Assembly (NCBI GenBank): GCA_027922465.2
Contig: BQMF02000033.1
Span: 744,001 to 808,000 of the forward strand
Source of the DNA: Turritopsis dohrnii
Lineage: Eukaryota; Cnidaria; Hydrozoa; Anthoathecata; Oceaniidae
Reading direction: 5' to 3'
DNA: 64,000 nt
Below are positions 1 through 12,200 of this stretch, in pieces. A program made the translations under genes and the position numbers. Below the pieces are notes generated by a model. That model searched no databases. It was not told the origin of the DNA and worked only from the letters and a program-made list of their open reading frames with translations. Every line of letters starts with the position of its first letter. Within the stretch, counting starts at the first letter, position 1.

Positions 1-766
1 ACTAATCCTTTCGCATGGCAAGCAAAAATCATCCGGACAGCAGTTCCTTTAAATTGACCTGTTATGATTGACACTACACGATTAAACGTTAGAGAAAATT
101 GCTAAATTTTAATACTGCGAATTACATTATCTTATGCTGACAGTTAACAGTGAAAACAAGCTTGCAAAACAAATGCAATTTTGAGATTTTAACATGCTGT
201 TAAAAGTTATGTTATCATTCCTTACGAGAAAAATTGGAAGGCGGTAAAGTTTTCTGTTTTGTGCTCATACGACGGAATTCTATTTTGTGCGGATACGATG
301 AAATTAATTATCAATAGAGTTATCAATGGAGATTTCTATAAATGACAATGTTTATTTAGAAAAAAAAAATTAAATCAAATCAAATTCAAAGTATTGTTCG
401 TTTATACAAAAGAAAATGATGACTATAGGAAAGAACGTTTCAAAACAAAATACGCTGGAAAATTTAATAATGACAAGTAAAGCGATTTAATTACACAGCA
501 TTGAAGAAGAACGTTTAAAAAAATATCATCAATTTCACTTATTAATGTTTAAATAGTTTCGAACTCCATGGATAGAGTAAATACGTGACGTCACAATAAA
601 CATTATCATTTCATCTCAATGAGTTAGTTCGATTCTATCTCATCGATTTATTAAGTTTCTTCATTTAAATATATATTTTCATATATGCATGTAAAATCAT
701 ATGGTGCAATGGAGTTTCACTTTGCTTTTAGGGGAAAATAAAAGAATATCGAAGATTCGATAGCAC
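1..766. other. Upstream intergenic DNA, no gene seen
   Basis: AT-rich sequence before the first coding exon of the CRTAC1-like gene. No convincing reading frame, RNA gene or repeat was recognised. It presumably holds the 5' UTR and promoter of that gene, but no specific site can be supported. Confidence 0.4.
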
Positions 767-2504
767 ATGAAGAATATGAAAAGAGGAATTCTTGTTTTAT
801 TTATCAGTTTTGGAATTTATCAAATAAGTTCTGTACATGGCGAACTGAAAGTGAAGGATGATACTTTCGTGGGTTTTTTCAACAATTTTTACCAGCGGAT
901 GGTTGATGATAGCCAACGAGTTTGGAACCGACATTCATCACCAAATAAGCTGGAACTACTCAGTAATGACGACTTTTATCCCGATACTTTGACGACATGT
1001 AAAAATGAAGTCGGTACGACAACTAAGAGGAATATGAACGTGACATTCAAAGAAATTGCAAAGGTGATTTTTTATTATTACTTTTTTTATCCTTGTTCTT
1101 CATCACTGATACAAAACAGGAAAGAAGTAATTCTATTCCTGTCCGAAAAGTTCCTTTTATGTATTTCTTTCAATTTTTCTTTGGAGTTGTCAATCAAAGC
1201 ATCAGAACCTACCCAAAAAGGCAAACGTGGGCAATTTAATAATTATTTATAAGGATTTTCTTCGTTCACACTGCTCATACAAAAATATTTCGATCAGCAC
1301 AAATTCAACACAGTTGCAAGCTTCATATGAAATTTCATTAGATGCATTAGTTTATAAACAACATTGTCTTCATGCCTCAAACACAACCATAATAGCTATC
1401 AGCAATGGGCTGCTTACGCAAACTTACAGTCAGCAGTTTTAAAGATTAAACTTTTATTTCGATCTTTCGTCATCTTCTAGCATTCCATTATTATCTTGGG
1501 GGGGGGGGGGGGGGGGGAGGGGGTGTTTATATGAGAAAAATCAGCCCGGTTTCAGCCTGCTTAACCTCGGTTTACTGAGATCTCGACTGACTCGTGACTC
1601 GTGACTTAGAAATAAAAGTGCGTTTATATGAGAAAAATTCAGCCGAGATCTCGGTTTGCCGGGATGAGATTGGCCATGAACACATGCTTTGATTAAGCCC
1701 GGCAAAACGGGCTGAATTTAACATAGTATGCGCATATAACACTTTTTGGTTTTCTTGATTTTCAAGACTTAATGACAATAACATAAGATAATGTTTCTAC
1801 GTTTGCCATTTTGAATTTCTACCCGCTTAGAAAATCAAAATGAAACCACGTGATCACATCAGGCCCGGTTTGAAAGAAAAGAAAGAAAAAGCTGTCTCGA
1901 CAAAGCAAGACTGTAACCGGGGCTGACACCGGGCTGGTTTTTCTCATATAAACACCCCCTTAAAGCAATTGTTTTATTCTTTATTTGTTTATGTTTGGGA
2001 GCTCATAACAACTTATCGATGATTTAAAAAGCATGTATGTAAACTCCATGGCAATTATGAGTAATTTCATATGTTAATTCTATAGGTATGTCCAAAAGAC
2101 TTCCGTAAGCTTTTCTAATTTGATTTTTCATCGCTCTTTGAGCTTTTGATTTTTAGAAGGAATTCATTATGTAATGACTAATCTGCTCTAATGCACTTAT
2201 AAAGACGTTTGTAAAAAAAGCCAGATTCCTCCGGGAATTGCTGTACATGGATAATTACAGAGGAATTCCTCAGACGATCACTGAAGTACCGCCGGGTCGG
2301 CCCATGCCATATGAGGGAAATTGGGTTGATGATACATCGGGTGCTGCAGGAAGGTCATCCAGAAGAGCACAGGCCCTTAATTGAGTTTGTGTCACTCATG
2401 AGAGTGTCAAATACTTCGGAGCCTCCACCCTAAGCCGTGGCCCCTCCGGGAATGCAGATGCAATAGCAACTGGAGTGAGGCTAACCACGAAAAACAGTAA
2501 CAAA

Positions 2505-2536
<32 letters not shown>

Positions 2537-5500
2537 CTAATGATCGAATGGAATTTGCTTCAGCAATATCATTGGACAATCATACAATCACACCGCAGCT
2601 TCCCCATAAAAATACCAACTGTTTAAAAGCAAAGAGATGACTTCATTATTGGCCACTTCATGATATTGATTCCGGACAGATCTTACCCATACATGAGAAT
2701 TTTGAATAAAAAAAGATCCCAAACTCTACCCTTTCATTTTCTAATACCAAAAAAAACAATCTGCACAACGGAAGGCCGGAAAACAAATAAAATGGTAATT
2801 GAGCGGACAAGGGCGGTCTCTTTACAGAGATCAATATCTCTTTATTTCGTTACATCAGCATGTTTTTTTGCGCTGATTCACCAAAGCTCAATATCATGTT
2901 AGTTCATAATTTTTGAACTGTGCCCTCCTAACCTTCGTGCGCGAATTCAAACCGCAGTCGATCGCGTGGGCTATTGTGATATTTCTTTATATTTTCATCG
3001 GGTCAATAAGTGAAAGTGGCAACCGAAACCAAGATAGATTTCTGCACGAACAAGTTGTTACGAAATAAATTCCATACAAAAAATATCTTTGCGGGCACAC
3101 CTGGCGAATATTTCGCGATCTTTATCATGTATAATTAACTTATCGACCCTGGCGGTCCCTCGTGGCGTTACTTTCTATGACATGGCGCTAAAAAGGTTGA
3201 CGATTGTATGGTCTGTGGGAGCTTTATGGTGTAGTTTGTTTTGTTTTTTGTTTTTTGAAAAAATAAGGCAACATGAATTTGATAAGTTAACTAAGAAGTC
3301 GTTTTATATTTTGTAAAACATTCTTCATGTTCTTTCATAGTTCTTCCCTTCTCTCTTTCATTTATCCATTCATTCTGGAAAGTTCTTCATATTTCAGGCT
3401 GCCGGTTTCAACCATGTGTATCGAGAAAGCGTTCCAGCTAGACCTCATTGTCAATTTGATTTCGTCATTCTGGGCAACGGCAACGTCACGGATTCATTTA
3501 GTAACGAAAATTGCGTCATGGAAATGCTGACAGGTGGGAGTGCGGCCGGCGATTTTGACAACGACGGTCATCTGGATATATTCTTTACAGTTTACAACGG
3601 AAGAAGTTTGTTGTATCGTAGCAACGGTCAGTGTTTTATCATTTGTTGGCGTTTCTTTTATTTTTACGAAAATTTAGTATTTTTAGTTAGAAAGACACTG
3701 AATTATCTTCTCTATCTAAGAAAAGAATCTGCTGCAAGGTTTCCGGAAAAGGGGTACCATTTAAACTGTGTACTGAAATATCGACGGAATAAAAAAAAGT
3801 GTTTGAGTTGGAAGGCCATCAAGTGTTTTCAATACTTCCATATGTCCCCACCATAGGTGACGGAACATTCACCGACGTGACAACGTCAGCTAATGTCGGA
3901 CCTGAAAGATTTGGAAACGGCGCCGGATGGATTGACGTTGATTCTGACGGAGATTTGGATCTGTATGTCACGACAGTAGGCGATTCCAGACATTACCTGT
4001 ATATAAATTACGGTGGACACTTCAAGGAGGAAGCCTTTGAACGGGGCGTGGCATTACAATTCGAAAACGGCCGTAAATTAGCCGGATTTACTCCGAATTT
4101 TGGGGATTTTGATTTGGATGGTTACTTGGATATGTATGTTTCAGAATGGATGTATCATTCAACCTCCGGGAAGGCGAGTGTTAGAATCATACCATTAATT
4201 GTGCCAACAATTAAGTTGACAATGTTGAGTCATGACAGGCAGGATGACCATCATCAGTTTTAAATAGTTCAATTATTATTCTATTTTGCGGCTTTTCGGT
4301 TTTCCAGCAAATCTGCATTACACGATGACTCTCTGTTAAACAAATAAGTGTTTATGAAGATACAGTAAGGGTTTTGAACTAAGAAGTCCGTTAATTTCTT
4401 ATTTGTGTCATAGAAGTTCTGGTGTCCTTCTCCAAAAGTTTATGGTATCATCCTAACACAAATGGCTAAAACACGTTTTTTTATGGAAAACTTTCAAGAA
4501 CCTATAATCAGAAAAAAACACTAAGTTCCAATGTTATTCTGGAGGTGAAATGTGAACCCTTATCGCTTTCATTTTGGTCCAATAATTTCAGGTTCCTCGA
4601 CTTGAAAGAATACCAGGAGATAACATTTTTTACGAGACAAAAAAAAATAAATTTTGAATCAAAAAAATGTTGAGCTTCGAGCGATGATCTTTAGAGACAA
4701 CCTTTTTGAGTTTTGGTAAAAAAGCGATTTTATTGCATAGTGGAAAGAAAGCAAATAAAATGAAGCACATTTTTTGAATCCAATTTTTTCCCTCCAAAAT
4801 CAAAATAGTTATTCAACAAACTGATTAAAAACTTTAACATTTGTTAAAATCCTCTGCGAAGGAGGGCATTTCTATAGAAATATACACACAATTTCAATAA
4901 AAATGCTCTTCGTCGCAGTGATATTTACCATTTTGCTCACTATTCATTACATCCAGTAAAAAAGATAAAGATATAATGTTTATTTACAAGACCTGAAAAA
5001 TAAGAAAAATAAATTAAATAAAATTATTATTGTTGTTATTATTTTACAGGTATCTGCTAACAGGCTTTTCAAAAACATGGGTCACACAAAGCCAGGGTAC
5101 GAATAATTTTAAAAATCTTTTTCAAGAAACTGCCATTGTTTGTCCACACTTGAAATTTCACCCTTTATCTCCTTGACATTACCAGATACTTTGTTGACGT
5201 AACAGATAGCGCTGGTGTGAACATGGATAGCATGTGGCTACACTTTCGAAACAAACACGGATCAGGGACGCATGTATTCGGTTCTTCGTTCACAGTGAGT
5301 ATTCAAAAGATTTTGCTAATTACCAATATCTGACAATCCCACACCGACAAACCTTGTTACCGGTGTAAACCTTGTAAAATTTGTTTGGTAAAGCGAGCAT
5401 TTGGTCATGTCTCGTTCTATCAAACTCAGTAATAAGAGTTTTCTCACCGGAAAGTGGAATTTCTAGATAAACACAGTCTATATACGACTTGGTAGCGGTC

Positions 5501-8190
5501 AAAACTTTGATATTCTTTGAGTTAAACGAGCAAAGAAATGTATAATGTCTCGTTCATTCAACAATAAAGTGAGCATGATCACATGCCGTCAAATGCATTC
5601 TTATAACCAAGGATAATTCTTGTTCTTATTTCTCTCTTCATTGGAACGCAGATCAGTTGTTTGTACTAAACCACTACCCCAGTGGGCAAATTTGTTGAAA
5701 AATCTCCGCGAAGGAGTGCATTTGGATGGAAATATATGCATTATTTCAATGAAAATGCTCTTCATCGCAGTGGTTTTTGATGATTTTGCCCACTTTGTTT
5801 TTTTATCCAACATACTTGTTGTTCATAGGATTATGACAATGACGGATGGCCGGATTTGTTGGTGACCGGGGATTTCGGCCAAAGTAAACTTTTTTGGAAT
5901 AACCGAAATGGGACGTTCAGTCTTTGCGAGAAAAATTGCGCAGCAGCAGGAAAAGTAACTGTTTATAATTCTATTGATTTATTTACCCATCTCTTGATTT
6001 GATTGGTTGATTTTGATAAATCTATCTCGTATCAAGGATGCAATGGGATATGCAGTCGGCGATCTCAACAACGACGAATATTTAGACACGTTCATAACGG
6101 GCGTCTATTACTCCGACAAAAGTTGCCGTCTTTTTACTTGCGCAGCCGGACCAAACGGAAATGGTTTGTTTCAGAACAATCAAAACAGGTCCTTTTCTGA
6201 CGTTACTGATCAAGTAAGAACCCATCTTATGTTTGATTTTTTTTTTTTTTTTTTTCGTTTGGTGATTGGAATGTCACAGCAAATAAAATACAAATTTACA
6301 TTCCCTGCCGTAATAACACTGATTTTGAAACTGTCCTTTTAACTCTAATGTGACATATTCTACTTGCTTGACGTGTCTGGGTTATGAGTTGCAGGACAAG
6401 TTCTGCCTGGTTTTCGTGAGACACTTAACCAGGTTTTAAAAATCGACAAAATTGTTGCAGCAACTGTATGTTCATGTAATGTTTAACGTCAAAGATGACG
6501 TTTGGTGAATGATGTGTTACGGAATAGCCGACAAGTACCGATAATATTTCCCAAATATACAAACGACGATTGATTTTTTTTGTTTGCAGGTAAGTGTACG
6601 AGACGGCCACTGGGGATGGGGTACAGCGTTTCTTGATTTCGATAACGATGGATATCTCGATATCACAGCAACAAATGGTTTTGACGCTCCCTCCACCACG
6701 CTAGATGACGAATACGGGAAAGATAACATGCAGTTGTTTCACAACAAAGGAGAAGGGTACAATAACAAGATGGTGGATGTAGCTATGGAGAAAGGGATGA
6801 AGTTCTTCGGTTTAGGGCGTGGCTTATTGATTTGGGATTACGACCAAGATGGAGACGAAGATGTTGTGGTGGCTGCTCATGTTGGACCGCCCATGCTGTT
6901 TGAAAATCAGGGCGGAAACAACAATAACTTTCTTCGAATAAATGTTTATCACAGGTAAACCTAAAGGCAGCAAATGTTTTTGAAGAAGTCGTTTGATCTT
7001 CAAAGCATTTAATTCCGTAAATCTATTCATAGATGTCTTGAGAACACCAAAAGGCTGTGCGATAGCTATGGTGCACGGGTGAGAGTGACTTCCAAATCTG
7101 GCAGAGTACAGGTAAAATGATCGCCGTTGTGTGGCTTTTAGCTCCGTTGCTATTTGAAGAATCCATGCATGTCGATGCTTTTATAGAGTGCTAATTGACT
7201 CCGTCTTGTTTAACAAAATCATTCATGACATCCACCTTTTTAAGCATGATTTCTTTAGTGACTTATTTTAATGCTTTTCCAGTGGGCAAATTGATTGAAA
7301 AATCACGGCGGAGGAGTACATTTCTCAAACAGTATATGCTCTATTTCAATGAAAATATTCTTCGTCGCAGTGACTGATGATTTTACCCACTGGGATTCTC
7401 TTTGAACTAGGAAAATACACATTTTTAAATGACCAAAACTGTATAAATATAAGGGTTAGCCGTATTTTTTATCACCTCAGACATCACATGTTGGCTCCAA
7501 AACACACTTTCTTGGTCAAAGTGAGTTGACGGCACATTTTGGTCTTGGAAAAACCGATGCGGTCGTTAACGTCTACGTCTATTGGCCACGGACAAAAAAG
7601 TCAGTCACTATACACGACACTGCCGCTAACCAACATCTAAAAATCGTCGAACCAACCGAGTAAGTTTATTGGTCGTTTTAAAATATCTCATTTTAAACGA
7701 TTCAAAAGTTTTTTTTTAATGTCTTTTTATCTTACATGTTGACTGCTTTTTAGTGTGCAACAACTTAACTTACGGAATAATGATCTGACCAAATGCCCCT
7801 TCATCAAGATTAAAGAAATCATCAACCAGGTACCAAAAACCGAAAATCCGATAACCTTACTCGTGACATAGGGCTTACTTAGAGTTTCTTAGAGTTTAAT
7901 TTTCCCGTTTATTTTCGTTTCAGCCTGAAAACGGAAAGATTGAAATTAGTGAGGATCGAAAATCGGTATTATTCAATCCCGGTGATCAATCCCTTTTTGG
8001 AATCGGGATACAACATTTTCGATATTCGGTTGAATCTTTCCCGCTTCAATCCAACGGCACGTTTGAAGCGACAGTCTCTTTGGATTTCCGTGTTAATCTT
8101 CCTGATGGATTTTATCCGAAATGCACAAACGGACGACCAGATATCAAAGTCAATATGCCCATGGAACCAACGAATGAGAGGTTCGCCTAA
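767..8190 (+). CDS. Secreted FG-GAP / UnbV-ASPIC repeat protein (CRTAC1-like), 12 exons, 755 aa
   Basis: Hand-built exons: 767-1063, 3398-3626, 3857-4173, 5050-5096, 5186-5294, 5829-5954, 6037-6213, 6590-6954, 7033-7111, 7481-7659, 7754-7829, 7924-8190. All phases join and give 755 residues. The start follows from a clear signal peptide (about residues 1-25). The body carries about seven FG-GAP calcium-loop repeats of the DxDxDGxxD type, such as DFDNDGHLDIFF, DVDSDGDLDLYV, DFDLDGYLDMYV and DYDQDGDEDVVV. These are followed by an UnbV/ASPIC module (SYGARVRVTSKSGRVQ, then a stretch with HFGLG and VYVYWP), as in vertebrate CRTAC1. The family forms seven-bladed beta-propellers and is extracellular. 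Intron 3 uses a GC donor (AAG|GCGAGT). Its introns hold several MITEs. The family is clear; one-to-one orthology with CRTAC1 is not shown. Confidence 0.87.
1510..1962. mobile_element. Non-autonomous DNA transposon with about 30-bp terminal inverted repeats
   Basis: It lies in intron 1 of the CRTAC1-like gene. The left end reads GGGGGTGTTTATATGAGAAA and continues into a CAGCCCGG motif. The right end, just before 1962, is its inverse (CCGGGCTGG then TTTCTCATATAAACACCCCC). A third internal copy of GTTTATATGAGAAA lies near 1622. A run of about 18 G abuts the left end and obscures the boundary and any target duplication. No coding potential was seen, and no superfamily is assigned. Confidence 0.7.
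2212..2535 (+). repeat. 3' tail of a non-LTR retroposon or SINE, ending in (AAAT)n
   Basis: A relatively GC-rich block with the phrase GGCCCCTCCGGGAATGCAGA ends in a run of about nine AAAT units at 2502-2535. That structure is typical of the 3' end of a retroposed element. No reading frame or RNA polymerase III boxes were recognised. It lies in intron 1 of the CRTAC1-like gene. Confidence 0.5.
4839..4942. mobile_element. MITE of the CCCAGTGGGCAAA family, copy 1 (degenerate)
   Basis: This is a diverged copy in CRTAC1-like intron 3. It shares the core 'CTCTGCGAAGGAGGGCATTT', then 'ATATACACACAATTTCAATA' and 'ATGCTCTTCGTCGCAGTG', with the better copies at 5678 and 7279. The terminal repeats are eroded. 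Confidence 0.65.
5678..5794. mobile_element. MITE of the CCCAGTGGGCAAA family, copy 2
   Basis: About 117 bp in intron 5 of the CRTAC1-like gene. It begins CCCAGTGGGCAAA and ends TTTTGCCCACT. The two halves are imperfectly complementary throughout, so the whole element can fold back. The centre holds ATATATGCATTATTTCAATG. Confidence 0.8.
7279..7394. mobile_element. MITE of the CCCAGTGGGCAAA family, copy 3
   Basis: About 116 bp in intron 9 of the CRTAC1-like gene. It begins CCAGTGGGCAAA and ends TTTTACCCACTGGG, with the same internal order as copies 2 and 5. Confidence 0.8.
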
Positions 8191-8268
8191 AAGTTTCATG
8201 TTCTATTTATTCTTGTACACTCCATCTTAGGTGCTTCAAAGCATACGTACTTATGTGTTGTACCAGTT

Positions 8269-9129
8269 ATAGACTTTTTCATAAATTACGTCATTACATG
8301 GACGTATAAAAAGAGAAGGACTCACAACTCATTTCAATAGCTATTCAATTCTATTGTTAAAATCCATTGTGTCGGCATCCCTTTCATACCAAAGCGCGTC
8401 TCGCATTTCACTGGATTTTTGTTGAGACGAACGATTACTTACGTGCCAATCCAACGCGGAAAACTGAAATATCAGAGGAATTAAGACTCATTAGCTTTCA
8501 AAACACTTTTATTCATTGTTCAAAGCCACAGACGACGATATTTAATCGTTTTTAAAATGTCTGTGAGTTTGCTAGAAGATGTTACAAGTGAAAATAGAAG
8601 AAAATCATGGCACAGCGTCTCTGCATGTTATGAAGTTAATATTTGCGCCTCAAAAATGCCTAAGCTACACAAAACAGAGAGATAGTTTATCTATCTTTTC
8701 TGAAAGTTTCAAGTCTGAAGCTTTAGGAACTCCTAAGGAATCATACTTTTAGTTTTGGTGTTTTTCAGCAGTTTTCGTGTTTATAACAAAAGGCTGCTAG
8801 TGTGGAAGCCAATGGAAACATGTATTTTTAACAGCACTTTAGGGAGTTTCAAAACTGCTTTTGTCAAAATTTCAATAAAGCGAGGCGAGCTTGTTTGAAT
8901 AGATTTATAAAAGTTGTAAGTCCTTCTCTTTTTATACGTCCATGGTCATTACAAACAACGCCTCGTTTCCAAGTGTATGGATTATTGCGTCCCTAATCTT
9001 AATAAAAGAATTTCACGAAAAATGTTTCCATGAGGTGTCGTTTCTCTTTGTTAACGGCGCAGACGTCATTAACATTCAGTTTGAAAACGAGACATTGTTT
9101 GTAGTGACGTAATTCATGAAAAGGTCTAT
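8269..9129. mobile_element. MITE with ATAGAC-TTTTCAT-AATTACGTCA ends, split by a nested insertion
   Basis: The outer ends ATAGACTTTTTCATAAATTA (8269) and TGACGTAATTCATGAAAAGG followed by TCTAT (to 9129) are inverse. They match the uninterrupted copy at 15457-15632. The middle of the element resumes after 8945 with ACAAACAACGCCTCGTTTCC. It lies between the CRTAC1-like gene and the peroxidase. Confidence 0.75.
8297..8944. mobile_element. About 650-bp non-autonomous DNA transposon nested in the MITE
   Basis: The ends CATGGACGTATAAAAAGAGA and its inverse TCTCTTTTTATACGTCCATG form inverted repeats of at least 24 bp. The flanks repeat GTCATTA (8290-8296 and 8945-8951), a 7-bp duplication. Shifting the register gives 8 bp (TCATTACA) with a looser terminus. 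An 8-bp duplication would suit the hAT superfamily. No transposase is present. Confidence 0.72.
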
Positions 9130-9248
9130 CGCTTGGCGATGAACATAAGATTGTTGAAGGAAAACAAAAGCGATCAGAATATCTCACAGTCGGAACGAAG
9201 TATAAACCTTAACAGTAACCACACTTTTGCCATGCACTCCTACTGCTT

Positions 9249-12200
9249 TTGATTCTGATGACGTTTTACTCTCTCCTCCTTTGTGCTTTATTTAGACGAC
9301 TAGACGGGTTTTCAAACAATGTTGACAATGTACATTGGGGTTCGACAGTTGAAGATTTGATACGATTAGCTCCTCAATCGTATACTGACAATATATCTGA
9401 ACCTGCTGGTGCGTGTAGCGGACACCAAAAAGCCACCAACACTTGCCCTTATCCAGATGAGTTAAGCGGGATTGGTTCAAACAGACCGTCTGCGCGTTTG
9501 ATTAGCAACGTTTTAATGAGACAGGTACATGAATACATTATACTTTCTATATATCTCCACATCTGGTTCAATATTTCCAATCAATAATGTATTCCATCTT
9601 CATACCCAAGATACCCAAGTGACCCTGGGTTGGTGATCTTGATCTATTCAAATTATTTTTTAGACTCAAGATCGTATCAGTAGAAGAAACCTGAGTGATT
9701 TTACCATGCATTTTGGGCAGGTGAGTGAACTAGTTCTTCATGACAAAATACACCAAACCAGCATCCGCCATTGTGATTTAATAACTTGATTCTCGTCAAA
9801 TACGTCATACACATCACATACGTCATCCGCCGTGATGATTTACTAAACTGATTCCTAAAATCACAAGACGTTGGTCTGAGTTCAAACTTATGAAAACTAA
9901 ATTACATTTCTTCGTGATTTCCCGCAAGAGGGTATTTAGTCTAAGATCAAAAGCATCTACTAACGCAGGCTCAAGTTGAGAATGACGTACTTTTGTTACC
10001 TTTATAGTTCTTAGCACACGACACAGATCATTCCAGTCCGTTGCCAAGATACGAGTTTCAATACCACACCAATCATGTATGGATGCCGATCACAATCCCA
10101 AAGGTATGACATATTTTTTATTTATTTGTTTGTTTGTTTGTTTATTTAGACAAAATTATCAAAATTCAATGCATTTAAAACCGATTGTGGTCCGAAATGT
10201 CAACATAATGACTCTCATCGAAATAGTGCCGAATGTATGGCATATCATTTCGCATATATTATCGGAATAATGACGCGTCTATAAAACGTCGTCAAAAGAG
10301 TAGTAAGAAAAGAAAAATTACTGTACATTCAAGAAATCAAGTCTTTTAAGTATTCTATTGCCTCCATCAAATATTATAAGTGCTTTGACGGCCTTCAGTA
10401 GAAATAGATTTCAAAGGAAATCTTTGCCTTTTTTAGGGTGATTCGCATTTCGATCCATACAGCACTGGAAAGGAAACCATGAGCTTCATCCGTTCCGCAT
10501 TTAATCGATGCACCGGTCATTATCCTGGCAAACCGGCTCGACAACAGTTCAATCAACTCAGTGCGTTTTTAGACGCAAACAATGTGTATGGAAACGACCT
10601 GAAAAGATGTAGCCATCTTAGAGAGTATAAAAATGGTAGACTAAGACTTGGAGAGAACATGTTGTTGCCGGTATGAAAATTTGATAATTAGTCTGGACAT
10701 GAAGTGAATACAGTGGCAATGATATGAATACAGTGAACTGTCGATATGGCAAAACCTCTGAAAGGACACGAACGGAAGTTCGTAAAAGGTTTTCTTAAGA
10801 GAGTTGCAAGTGAACTTGCATTAAGTCAAGTTTGAGTACGTTTATCTAGCGAAATACTTGACACATGGAACATGACTTCATGAGGAAAGTGGTCAGTTCT
10901 TGGCTTTTAGTAGCATTCGTGGTACATAACCATTTCATTCTTCCTTCAGAAAAATACAGCTTATCTTGCCAACGAAAATCCTACTGGAAGACCAGGACAA
11001 GAATTGTATTTGGCTGGCGATGTTCGCGCAAACGTCCAACCTGGTTTGATGGCCGTTCATGCACTCTTCGTACGGGAACATAATCGGTTGGCACATGAGT
11101 ACAAATTGAAGCACCCTTTGGTAAGAACGAAAGTCTTTTGTTTGATTCACGGTCAGGATGTTTCAGCTTTTTTAACAACTCGAATTAAAAATCAGAAAAT
11201 GATGAAATTTTTCCCTATTTCAAATTACAGGCATCAGATGAACAGACATTCCAAAAAGCTCGTCGTTTGCTCATCGCCGAAATACAGAGCATAACATACA
11301 ACGAATATCTTCCGGCAATACTTGGAGGCAAACATTATATTCCGAAATATTCCGGTTACAAGAAAAACGTTGACGTCAGCATTTCAAATGAATTCGCTAC
11401 TGCAGCTTTCAGGTAACGTTTCTCTGTTGTAATCATAACAATAATTTTTTTGCCGACACCATCAAATAAACTAATGAAATCATAAGTAATGCAGAAGTGT
11501 CATGGCCGAACTCACCTTGAAAATATTGTGGGTTTAAATCATCCTCAACGACCATGTTAGTGAAATATATGCTGTCAATATGAATCGTCATTAACGTTAT
11601 ACTGCTTACATGGTAAGAAGTCGTTAACAATGGAAACCGCGAAACGATCAATTGAAAGAAGTCAACAAACATTGAAACAGAGTTCTTCCGAATCTGTCCT
11701 GCATAAAATGCTCTTTCTGTTCTCGTCAAAAATATGAACAAGTTGATAAAGAATGGTGATTTCTTGGTGATTCTTAAAGGGTTGGGAACGAAAGACATAT
11801 TTTTCTTGCTTAGTGAACTAAACCTTATATTTTATTTTTTTTTTAGGTTTGGTCACAGTCAAGTAAACTCTCACATATTCCGACTCAAAAAAGACAACAC
11901 ACCAATCAAAGAAGGTCACGCTTTGCTGCGTGAAATGTACTTTAAACCTAATAGGTTGGAAAATGAGGGCGGAGTAGATCCGATATTTCGTGGCGCAATA
12001 CATTTTCCGGCGCAAGAAATTGACTTAAAAATGGTTGATGAGATGCGTAACACCCTGTTTCCGACTTCCGCAGCTGCACCCGGTAAAGCAACCGGGTTTG
12101 ATTTGGCGTCGTTGAACATACAACGTGGTAGAGATCACGGTTTACCGGATTTCAACACAGTGAGAAAAAGCATTGGATTGAAAAGCAAGTTATTTTTTTT

